Below, piece by piece: positions 49,818 through 59,695 of a stretch of DNA of 64,000 nt. Source of the stretch: Bolinopsis microptera (taxonomy: Eukaryota > Ctenophora > Tentaculata > Lobata > Bolinopsidae); contig NC_087077.1 of the NCBI RefSeq assembly GCF_026151205.1, positions 1,550,001 to 1,614,000 of the forward strand, in the 5' to 3' direction. Position 1 is the stretch's first letter. Every line of letters begins with the position of its first letter. The translations under genes were made by a program, and so were the position numbers. The notes beneath the pieces were generated by a model. That model saw nothing but the letters and a program-made list of their open reading frames with translations, ran no database searches and was not told the DNA's origin.

Positions 49818-50640
49818 CAAGACTAGACACTACTGGAAACTAATTAACTAATTAACTAATTATAGATTGCAAAATCCACTGAAAACTCTTTACCATTTAT
49901 GTAATTATAAATCGTTTGATCGGGGGAATTACATGATTATATTATGTTAATTTCGACCAGGATTTAATCCAGATTGTGTTTCGTTGTAATGTAAGGAGAG
50001 AAATAGAAGGAATTTTCTATGATCAGAATTTTAGCGAAATGACTAGAATGTGTTCTTTTATGTCCATCCGTTCAGTTCCAAACGTTGATAATCCTCGATA
50101 TATGTGCGTCACATGATGTAAGCTGCAACATCTGCTGATTGTTTTTAGAGGCTTAAACCTTGAACTACAATTTTTGGAAAGCTAACTTTTATAAAGACTG
50201 ATAAAATTGAATTAAGACTTCGCGAGGGATATATCTATAACTTGAACTAAAACTTTGTTTAATTATACTGAGGGAACTGTGAGAATAATATAAATATTGG
50301 AATTACGGCCAGATCGATGATATATTTATAATGGTATTTGGTAAATGTAAAAACTTGAAACTGTACATTCCCGAGAGTTGCTAGACTCAAATTCACAATT
50401 GTTAACATACACGGTGTCTTATTTGTATTTGATCTTTCTTCGAAAATGCTTTTAGATTGATCTGAACGCCGCATAGTTCTGGATTCGCATGTTGACTTGA
50501 ACTGATTTATCAATTTTGTTTTCTGAAGTGCCTCTGTGAGATATTTGAAAATGAGATACAATTTTAAATGTATTTAAAAACATTAAGCAACTTATACGAT
50601 TTGATTTTGTAATATCTTAATAGCATAATTTACATTGCAG
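49818..50640. promoter_or_regulatory. Spacer between cyclin C and SLBP
   Basis: It should hold the 3' end of cyclin C and the promoter and 5' untranslated exon of SLBP. A 3' splice site (TTACATTGCAG) ends at 50640, three bases before the SLBP ATG, so the 5' leader is spliced. No core promoter motif is clear. Confidence 0.4.
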
Positions 50641-50643
50641 AAT

Positions 50644-52263
50644 ATGGCTGAAAGCGAGTCATGGTACGACATCACACTAGAAGAAGAACTAGAAAAGGAA
50701 AGAAAGAGCAGCGTGTCTTCTCTCAGTCTAATTAATGTTTCTTCTAGCAACTTCATCTTGCACGAGTCAAGACGAGGGTTTCCTGTGTTATCTCCACTAA
50801 AAGAAATAGACAGAACCCTTGAGTTGAAAGAGGAAATGTTAGCTAATGAACATTTTGAGGAAGAAATGTTATCTAAAGAGGAGATGTTGACCCCGAAGAA
50901 AACAAGGCTGGGTCCTCGGGCCTCACAGCGACACTCCTCGCATGAGGAAGACGAAAACATGGCCGCAGCAGTTAATCCTTCACCCAGGAGGAAAGTTAAA
51001 ATAGAGATGGTGGAAGGATCTCCACTCTCTAGGGATACAAACTGCCGACTAGGTCCCAGATCAGATATGGTGGAGGGATCTCCAGTCTCCAGGAATGTGA
51101 AGAGCAGGTTAGGTCCCAGAGCTGCGAGTAGACATGGTGCCGTGACACCAGAACATATTGGAAACAAGAGGCACTTTGCTCGGGACTCTCCCCGAGCCTC
51201 CTCGTGGGACTCCCCTCAACGTGACACAGATCACAAGGACAAAAGACACAGAGTGGGCACACCAACCCGAGACAGAGGCACACCAAACCAAGACAGACAT
51301 ATCTTCAGTACACCAGAGCCTATCAGGAACATCAAGAAGAGAGACAACGGCAAGTTCAAGACTCCAAACTCAGATTCCAGGTTGTACACCAAAAAGAGCC
51401 AGACTAACAGAGACCGGTTATCAGGAGCTGGCAAGGACTTGTTTGGTAATACCCGGAAGAGAGGAAAGAGTGAGAGCGTTAAAGAAAACGACGAGCCACT
51501 CAAGGCGTTGACAGAGGAACAAATAGCAAAACGTGAAAAACAGGTGCTGTATGGCAAAGTAACAGACGGTTACCAGAACTACAAGTCTATCATTCCCAAG
51601 GGTTTGAGGAACATCAGGGACCCCGCAACCCCCAGGAAGGATTATCCGTACAGTAAGCGTTGTTGGGATGGGTTGGTGCGCAGTTGGAGACGTAAGCTTC
51701 ATGAGTGGGATGAACCTAGTGTCGCGCTGGGTCTCCGTGCGGCGTACACTAAAAACAACAAAGATCTGAAAGACAGTGGTTTAGTTAACAATGCAGGTGA
51801 ACTGGTCATGTTCACCTCCTCCGAACCTGCAGAGGAAACAAACGAGACACCAGAAGAAGAAGAACCAGTATCCCAACCAGCTGAGCCCGCCACCTGGGAC
51901 ATCCCCCAGTTTCGGTACCCAGCTGAGGACGACACACAAAGCCAGGACAGTGAGTACACCAGGCTGCTGGGCAACAAGGATGATGAGGACGACACACAAA
52001 GCCAGGACAGTGAGTACACCAGGCTGCTGGGCAACAAGGATGAGGACGACACACAAAGCCAGGACAGTGAGTACACCAGGCTGCTGGGCAACAAAGATGA
52101 TTTCCCTGATGACTCGGACGACTCAGACGGCTCATATCATCTGTCACAGGACAGCCATCTGAACGAGGAGCTGTCCCAGGAGGGGGAGATGATGGATTGC
52201 GAGGATGAGACTGGAATGAGAGTTGGGGATCAGGAGTCTTGTAATCGCACTACTGTTTGTTAG
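50644..52263 (+). CDS. SLBP: Histone stem-loop-binding protein
   Basis: One coding exon, 539 residues. The RNA-binding domain lies at about 296-360: KREKQVLYGKVTDGYQNY, IPKGLR, then TPRK (phosphorylated TPNK in vertebrates) and YSKRCWDGLVRSWRRKLHEW. SLBP binds the 3' stem-loop of replication-dependent histone mRNAs and directs their processing, export and translation. The N-terminal half is low-complexity, with repeated RLGPR motifs (four) and SP/TP sites, which suit cyclin-dependent kinase control. The C-terminus carries three tandem 19-20-residue repeats (DDTQSQDSEYTRLLGNKD) followed by an acidic tail. It is about twice the human length (270). The start is the first ATG after the splice acceptor at 50640. 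Orthology is firm on the binding domain. Confidence 0.9.
   Translation: MAESESWYDITLEEELEKERKSSVSSLSLINVSSSNFILHESRRGFPVLSPLKEIDRTLELKEEMLANEHFEEEMLSKEEMLTPKKTRLGPRASQRHSSHEEDENMAAAVNPSPRRKVKIEMVEGSPLSRDTNCRLGPRSDMVEGSPVSRNVKSRLGPRAASRHGAVTPEHIGNKRHFARDSPRASSWDSPQRDTDHKDKRHRVGTPTRDRGTPNQDRHIFSTPEPIRNIKKRDNGKFKTPNSDSRLYTKKSQTNRDRLSGAGKDLFGNTRKRGKSESVKENDEPLKALTEEQIAKREKQVLYGKVTDGYQNYKSIIPKGLRNIRDPATPRKDYPYSKRCWDGLVRSWRRKLHEWDEPSVALGLRAAYTKNNKDLKDSGLVNNAGELVMFTSSEPAEETNETPEEEEPVSQPAEPATWDIPQFRYPAEDDTQSQDSEYTRLLGNKDDEDDTQSQDSEYTRLLGNKDEDDTQSQDSEYTRLLGNKDDFPDDSDDSDGSYHLSQDSHLNEELSQEGEMMDCEDETGMRVGDQESCNRTTVC
51925..52098 (+). repeat. Three 57-60-bp tandem repeats in SLBP
   Basis: Nearly perfect copies encode DDTQSQDSEYTRLLGNKD three times; the first carries an extra Asp codon before the next copy. 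The third-base positions match as well, so the duplication is recent. Confidence 0.9.
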
Positions 52264-52508
52264 CATCTGTGGTATCAGTTACAGATACAGTTATTTAGGT
52301 CGTTTCACCTCGTTTGATACTTTGGGTAAAGATTTGTTAAATTCTTGTTGTGACACTTTTTATCAGATTTTATAATATAGACCCACGAGCAAGGACATCA
52401 ATCGATTTACGACCGCTCAATCTTTTCAAATTAATTAATATTTTAACTGTATTTATGTTGATTTAAATTTATTATAATCTGTACCAGACGTACAGTCCAT
52501 CGCATGTT

Positions 52509-52514
52509 AATAAA
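52509..52514 (+). terminator. Poly(A) signal after SLBP
   Basis: AATAAA about 245 bp after the SLBP stop codon. Confidence 0.55.
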
Positions 52515-52954
52515 ACTTATTATATTAACAATCGGTGAAATCTGTTATTTGTTAAATTTGTGTTTAATACAGCACCGTTTTGTAAATGTTTGGTCCACCC
52601 CATTCAAAAGCATGTTTTCTCACTTTTTTTAATGCTTTCTAAAAGTGCGACCAGTCTCACTGCATGTACCGTCAACTGTGACGTATGAAGGTCATCTGAC
52701 CCATAAGTGACTAGCTGTAATTCATCGTGGCTTCAAGGGCTAGCTGTTATCAATTTACAGCGAGTGTAACGGACGGTGTATTTTTCGTCCGACATTATCT
52801 GTAGTTGGACTCGTTTTTCGTCCAGGATTATTTGTTACAAAGTTACGTTTTTATTATTTGTTTGGTTTATATTCAACAAGTTATTATTTCAATTCAATAC
52901 CATTTGATATTTTACTGAATCGATTGCAGCAAATTATAGAAATAGTTCAATACA

Positions 52955-53146
52955 GTCAAACATCTCTATACCGGGCCTCTCTATACCGGGTATCTCTATT
53001 ATATACCGGGCCTAGCCTCTTATTTTCCCCCAAACTCTAAGTTAATTAGCTCGTTTTGTGCAAGAAATGTAATTTATCATAGCTCATATCGCATTTGGCA
53101 CACTTTCGTTTCCCCGAGAGACCCGGTATAGAGAGGTTTGCCTGTA
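52955..53146. mobile_element. pogo/Tigger-like MITE
   Basis: The left end CAGTCAAACATCTCTATACC and the right end GGTATAGAGAGGTTTGCCTG are inverted and flanked by TA on both sides. CAGT-AAACCTC-CTATA ends are typical of pogo-type elements of the Tc1/mariner superfamily. It is 190 bp with no coding capacity. Confidence 0.7.
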
Positions 53147-54968
53147 GCAATACTCTTGAATATGCATAAATATCGAATATCGATGACTTGAGTTAATTAC
53201 AAATTTAACTTTAACGATATGTTGCACTTTGAATCATTCAATTACCAAATATTATATTTCCGGCTAACAGTATTTCTTTAGAAAAGTCATGGTTACAATG
53301 ACACCAGTTTCCTACATCAAGCGTAAGTAACACTCTACTTTATTCATTTTGCAAAAATCTTTAGCCGGTAATGTAAGTCAGTTGAGACCAAAGTATAAAA
53401 TTGCAGTGACGAATGATCTCGCACTTACGAATGATCTCGTACTTACTTTTTACACGAGACTTATCTCAAACTAAATCTCGTGTAAAAAACTCCATGTCCA
53501 AATCTATCTTTTACATAAAATTTTGGGATCAGGATCTAAATGAAAGTGGGATAACTATTTCGAATACTTTCGGACTCTTATGATTAATTAATTAATTAAT
53601 GTCGGAGGAGCAGGTTTTTTGTCTCAACTCGAGCTGTTCAATATAGTGCAACCATTATAATGTATGCAGCATTATAATGGTACACTAAATATTTAGTGTA
53701 TTTTTCAAAGTATCCTAAAATGTTCTGGAATATTCGTTCTTTGATTTCGTTTGCGTTCCGGAAAGATGGACGAGATGTGGAATAACCTACGCTGTTCCTC
53801 GACGAGATCTGTTAAACTGGTGTTTCAGGATTACCTTCCAGTTTCATTAAGATAAATCCTAATTTTGGGTTTCAGCGAAAGTAATCTTTAGTAAGATTGC
53901 AAATTTCGTGGGATGAACAAAGTTTTCGAAAACTTCGTTATCACAATTCAAAAAAAACACATTGTTCATCTCCTGTCAATCTGTGTATTTTTCAAATTGT
54001 CAATGTTTCAGTTAATGTACTTTTCAGGGAAGACTTTGATTATTTGTAATGACACGAGTTCATTACAGGACGAATATTGGAGAGAAGGAAGTTGACAGTA
54101 CATGTTGGAGATTGAGGACGACTCAAGACGATCCTGCTAATGACGATGTTGTCCTTTGATTTGCTCGTTGTCGTTCAATTGTTAAGGGATTCGCTGTTTG
54201 TGTCCAGTTTGCTAGAACATGCATCGAGATTCATTCGTTCCATTTAGCAAACTTTGTTTAGAAGGTTCCACTATTGTATTGAATATATTTTACCTAAAAG
54301 AGGGCTTGATGGCCGATGGCGAACTGCGAAGGGCAAGGTTACGCTAGGAAGTCTAGCAGACATAGCACATAATAGACTTTATGCAGGAGAACTTAGCGCC
54401 GCGCGCGAAGATATTTTTTCATGCCGCGTCACTCCTGTTAGTTTAATATGTTTGAGTCGCACAGCAGTTCATATCCCTCTTTATTTCCTAGAGAAGTGCC
54501 AAATTTGGGCGGGTCCCGACGAAGACCGGAAATAAGGTGTGCCTGAGGCCGATGAGAAAATAAACTCTTCCTTTAACTCACTATGTCTCAACTAAAATCT
54601 CGGACACTGACCATACAGTCGATTTTGTAGTCCGTGTTTTCGCGCAAATATAATACGTCACTCTGATTTGTCATAAAAATAATTATCCACATATTAATTG
54701 ATATTACCCTGGATTCATTTCCTTAAGTGCCATGTTAATATGAAAACGTGATACCTTATAAATCGTAGAATAGGGCAGGTGTCTAATTAAATTATACCAA
54801 ATGTCGTTTGCAAATGCGCCTTAATGAATATTCGGGAAAATTCATTAGACCCACATCAGGTTTCAACGTATTTCAGATTATGCCATATTAATCTGAAATA
54901 CTTCACCCTTATTCCTACCTTGACTGGAATCTTCTGATCTCAGGTTATGGTCTAGCACTCCCTGAATC

Positions 54969-57900
54969 ATGCAAGGAGTCCGTCCTAACTTCAGCTGCAC
55001 GGTGTGCCACACCCAGTATGATGGTCTGTACGACTTTAAGGGCCATCTGGAGAGTCAGGAGCACGAACTGGCTTACGGTATTCGGCTGAGAAACAGCATG
55101 GTTAGTCCATTCTTTCTATTGTGGAGAAGTTTTTCGTTCTATCAATCATAAAGTAGTATCTCTCTGCAGGACCTGCAGTGCAGGTCGTAATTACTTGGTT
55201 TATGCTAGTGCGAATGATATTTTATATCAAATCAATCAATATATAGGTTCTCATACTAATTTATAAAATTCCCTCAGGTGGGTTCCTACTTTTGTAATTG
55301 CTGTCACATTTGTGTTAATACCCTGTTGATATGGAAGAGTCACATAATGGGCACCAAGCACATGAAAATTGCGTGTAAGTAGTTGTATAGTAGTTACCAC
55401 TTACGCCCATAATCTTTAAGGTTATCTCAATTTTATATACTTGGCGTTAAATTGTTAAATGTGTTGCATATTGATCAATAACTTATAAAATTTGATGCAC
55501 ATACTCTCAATTGGTTATTTAAGGCACCCACAGCAATCACAGATAATCGTCATACATTTTTAAATAACAGGTGCATTTTCTATGGCGTACTCTAACTTCG
55601 ATTTTGACAAACCTGCCAAGATAAAGGACGTAGGGGTTCTGGATCAGAACGTCGTTGTGCCTGAGTCGCTCCAGCGATCTAACGGACGACCTAGCGCTCT
55701 GGTATGTTTAAATATCGCCGGCAGGCATGCAGTTCTACAAACAATTGAGCATTTTATCTCTGCCAATTGAATGCAAAGTAATTCGTGAAGGAAAATGTCG
55801 TCAAACTTGAGTTTTAAAAAAACTTAACGTCTGACAGGTGCGGTCAATTGATCCTGATACGCTGGTGATAGGAGTAACAGACATGGTCTACACAGGACCA
55901 GGGCTCTACCACTGCAACCTCTGTGATGAACCCTTCAATGAGGGAAATAAAGCTCAACACCTCTGCTCGACCCGGCATCGCTGCAATGTGGGTTATGTGC
56001 ACTAAGATGGTTTAATATCATATCGAGGATAATCGCGGTCTAGTGCATGTACTGTTTTTAAGTATTGAGATTGGTTCATCTACACGGTTGTTTAACAGAA
56101 TTTGGGATTGTTAAAAAGTGTAATTCATTCAACACCAGGTATTTAAACGCTGGGATGCAGCCCTGTACGAAGAAGCTATGTCGATAAAAGAAGTGGGAAA
56201 GCCCGAATATTCTGCGAGGTGTGAGTCTATCGCCTCAGAGATCTTCCCAGTCGAACAGCAAGTTCTCAGCAAGGTAATTAGTTACCATAGTTACACTACT
56301 AGTTACCATAGTTACACTACTAGTTACCATAGTTACACTACTAGTTACCATAGTTACACTACTAGTTACCATAGTTACACTACTAGTTACCATAGAAAGC
56401 CCGAATATTCTGCGAGGTGTGAGTCTATCGCCTCAGAGATCTTCCCAGTCGAACAGCAAGTTCTTAGCAAGGTAATTGTAAATCCTAAAGTGCGAAATAA
56501 TATTGACTTATATCAACATTTACTATTCTCCTCTTACTAGTCTCCATAACTGAAAACAAAAATGTCATAGATTTTTATTTGGTATTTAAATTTTCGTGCT
56601 TTGTTTTAAATATGATCTAACGCTTCATGAACTATCAGGAGCAGAAACTGCTATACGAGCGTCTGATGGGAACCAGTTCAGTACTAGACGACCAGTATCT
56701 AGCGGAGGAGCAGGCCCGAGCCAATCCTGGAGCTGCAGCTAACCCTCGACCTCACTCCCAGGTTACATTAGATTGAGTTATATAGAGTCGCCGCTTTTTT
56801 CATGGAATTCATGCTTTTATCATTTGTCCTATAAGGTTTAATTTTGCTACTCTGAACTCTTGGAAGCTTAGGATAGTACAAAAATGATAGTTTTGTAAAC
56901 GTTTGTAACACCAGGGCCCCAGACGACCGAGAGACTATGACCGGGCAGTCTCCCACGAGGGCTATCGACCACCTGATGACTACCAAGGTCCCCCAATTAA
57001 GTACGAAGAGCCTCATTACAACCAGGACCGTTATGAACCACCGGCTGAGAGAGGACGGCCAGGCCCCCTGCCTGGTAGATATGGGTACAGAGAAGGTGGG
57101 CGTGGAGGCAGAGGAGGCAGAGGAGGTCGAGGCGGCCGGGAGGGCGACTTGTATCATAGGTAGGCGGTGTTACTATTTTTCCATTTAAATCCTTTGACCG
57201 AAATTACTTTCGCTATTTGCTTGCCTGCGTCTCACATTTTAGAACATAATTTTGGTTTTCTTACCCCTAACTCTCAGGGACCAAGGGAGATACCAAGATA
57301 ACTCCCGATCTAATCCCCCTCTTCCTCCTCCTCCACCTCCGCAACCTCCGAGACAGGTATGGATTGGGACTAATTTTGGTTTAATAAACAGATACAGTCT
57401 TCACCTTTCTGAATTGTTATGATTTTAGTGCTGTTTATAATTTGATTCCAGTTTTTATTGAAAAATTTGTTGCTTCATACATTTTAACTCTATCACTTCG
57501 AGATGGCAGGGCCTACTCTCATGGCCTTAACTCTATGCTCTATTAATATTGCAGGTATCAGTAGATTCAGATATCAAGTGTGACCTAGCCATGGAGACCG
57601 TTCGTGTTCTCCTCCAGGGCATGAACACCTTTGTTTCTGAAACCAGGACCACTGCTATCACACGTGTCGAGGTTCTCAAAGCGCAAATACTGTATGAGGA
57701 GGTGGGTTACAGTTAAAATAGTTTGTTCATTCTTCCCAGTAATCAGGGACAAAAGGATTTCGCGATTATTTTGGCCAAAAATCGCGATACCGCGATTTTT
57801 AACAGGCTATACATTAAACTATACATAAAATTTGTCGCAAATAATGGGGAAAATCGCGATTTTGTACATGCCGCGATTTCCTTGTTCCTGTCCCAGTTGG

Positions 57901-59086
57901 AGTGAATTTCCCATGAAAAAATGAAAGTCGTAGCATTTAAGTTTATGGTCATGACGCTTTTATAGATGTTATTAAAGTATATCCTTTTCAGGTTCTAAAG
58001 ATGGCATATCCTCATACTCAAAAAGCTCGTGCAGACGAAAACTACATAACAGTATTCCACAATGGAAGACTGACCCTTAAACGAAAAGAAGAACCGCCGA
58101 AGAAAGCCCCAATTATAGAAGAAAAAGGCAAGGAGGCTGCTCCAAAAGAAAAACTAAAAGATCCCTCTGCCCCCGTAAGCTCATCTCCAGCTGAAGTTCC
58201 TTCGAGTTCAGGTGCTCCGCTGCATCACCATTCATCCAGTAAGGAACCTGTGGAAAAACATCCGCCTCACCGATCATCTAGCAAGGAAAGACGTCCCTCT
58301 CACCCCGGCCCGTCCATGCCGGTACCCATAATTCCACCTCAACCCCCACGAAATATCATGGGGTTGGACCCTTGGGGTCGTCCAATCATGCTGCCTCCTG
58401 TTACTGATGCGCATAAACTTAACTACCCGCCTCTTAACTACCCGCCTCCAGGCTATTACGGCGGTTTTCCTCGCCCGGTTGAAAAGTCACGGGAATCCCG
58501 GGATCGAGCTGGATCTCCTAGAAGAGGTTCTTCCCCAAGGAAAAGAACACCTCCTCCACCAGGGCTAGATTTACCTAGGGATCCGAAGAGACCACGATCT
58601 AGAACCCCGGAGAGAATTGTAACAATTAAAAAAGAGGTATCACCTGTCAAGGGTAGACCTGGAAGTCGCTCGCCAAGAAGAATTTCTGTAAGTAGGAGAT
58701 CACCTGGGAAAAGGTCTCCAGGAAGAAGGTCGCCAGGTCGACGTTCTCCTAGGAGATCTCCAAAACGATCACCTTCCCGGCGATCACCTCGCAAATCACC
58801 TTCTCGCAACCCAGTTTCAAAAAGATCACCACCAAGAAAGTCTCCCAGCAGGAAATCCCCCAGCAGGAAATCCCCTGGTAGAAGATCTCCTGGTAGAAGA
58901 TCTCCGGGGAAAAGGTCGTCTTCGCACCGGCGATCACCACCTAGAAGGCGCTCTCCGCCACGTAAATCACCGGGTCGTAGGGTTAGGTCTCCACCGAGGA
59001 AGCCTACCGAGAAGCAAGAGGATGGAGATGGAACAGTATTTCTTGACGAGGGTGCTTATGCTGAGCTCCTTTCGTCCTTGGGATAA
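54969..59086 (+). CDS. Three matrin-type zinc fingers with a C-terminal RS domain
   Basis: Ten exons: 54969-55100, 55278-55374, 55571-55701, 55838-55987, 56139-56273, 56639-56761, 56915-57159, 57278-57356, 57555-57701 and 57992-59086. All are GT-AG and in phase; 777 residues. Zinc fingers C-x2-C-x12-H-x5-H are FSCTVCHTQ...HLESQEH, YFCNCCHIC...HIMGTKH and YHCNLCDEP...HLCSTRH. An RGG-like stretch follows (GGRGGRGGRGGRGG, exon 7), then a Pro run, a helical segment in exon 9, and a long RS domain with many RSPGRRSP and KSPSRKSP units (exon 10). RS and RGG regions with matrin-type fingers fit a nuclear RNA-processing factor. I do not recognise a named orthologue. An in-frame TGA precedes the ATG. 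Exon 5 is partly duplicated in the intron after it. Confidence 0.85.
56197..56477 (+). repeat. Partial exon duplication with 21-bp minisatellite
   Basis: Bases 56197-56279 (end of exon 5 plus its donor) recur at 56395-56477 with one visible difference (CTCAGC to CTTAGC). The offset is 198 bp, a multiple of three. Between them, about 56280-56394 is filled by 5.5 copies of a 21-bp unit beginning AGTTACCATAG. The frame stays open through both, and both copies keep a GTAATT donor. Confidence 0.9.
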
Positions 59087-59508
59087 GAGTATCTCGATTG
59101 TTTTAATGAACATGTTCATTGTTGAAGCCGTGATTTAGTTGGATTGCGCAATTGTGTACAAATCTAAAAGAAGTTATAAACTTATTGACCAGAGTAAACA
59201 CGAATACTGAGTTCTATGGTTGTTGTAAATGATTATAAAAACTGTGACGACTTTTACTCATATTCCACCAAAATGCGTTGTCGTTAACATGTTCTAGCCG
59301 GTTTATTTAAGAAGTTTTATCTTCGTTTATCTTTGCTTCTCACTCAAACCTGGGATTTGCAATTAATATTAATTGTCAGTTTGAAAAGTCAAAATGTTAT
59401 TTATTTTAAGCTGTTTAAACAGTTGACTTATATTCCAGACTACCGTTGTAATATTTATTAGAATTGTTGCTCCTTAATGCTTATCAAAACAAAGTGTCTT
59501 CTTACAAG

Positions 59509-59514
59509 AATAAA
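59509..59514 (+). terminator. Poly(A) signal of the zinc-finger/RS gene
   Basis: AATAAA about 420 bp after the stop codon and less than 190 bp before the ARL16 start. Confidence 0.55.
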
Positions 59515-59695
59515 AGGAACGTTTCATCGATCAACAATTTATAAATTCCTGTTTTATGAAATTTGTCCCTAACAAATCCCTGCTTTAAAAAATTCCAATT
59601 CGTTTGAACAGTTCTAAGATCTCAAAACCCTAAATCTAACCTCTATGTCAACAGTTACTGTAGTTAGAATGTAACCTTAAATAAACGGATCACCA

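Larger units (their letters stand above)
52264..54968. other. Intergenic and 5' flank of the zinc-finger/RS gene
   Basis: No complete gene. A pogo-like MITE lies at 52955-53146. A possible short exon (ATG at 53289, donor AAGC/GTAAGT at about 53321) could be an untranslated leader of the next gene, because its frame does not join the zinc-finger frame. A 3' splice site (TGATCTCAG) at 54943 precedes the coding start. Confidence 0.4.

Noticed and set aside
50592-51167. 191-residue frame antisense to SLBP
   Set aside because: It is a shadow of the SLBP coding frame and has no family features.
53289-53320. First coding exon of the zinc-finger/RS gene
   Set aside because: It has an ATG and a good donor, but joined to the acceptor at 54943 its frame does not match the zinc-finger frame. 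At most it is an untranslated leader.
58456-58809. 117-residue frame antisense to the RS domain
   Set aside because: It is created by the RSP repeat read backwards; it is only low-complexity GDLxR.
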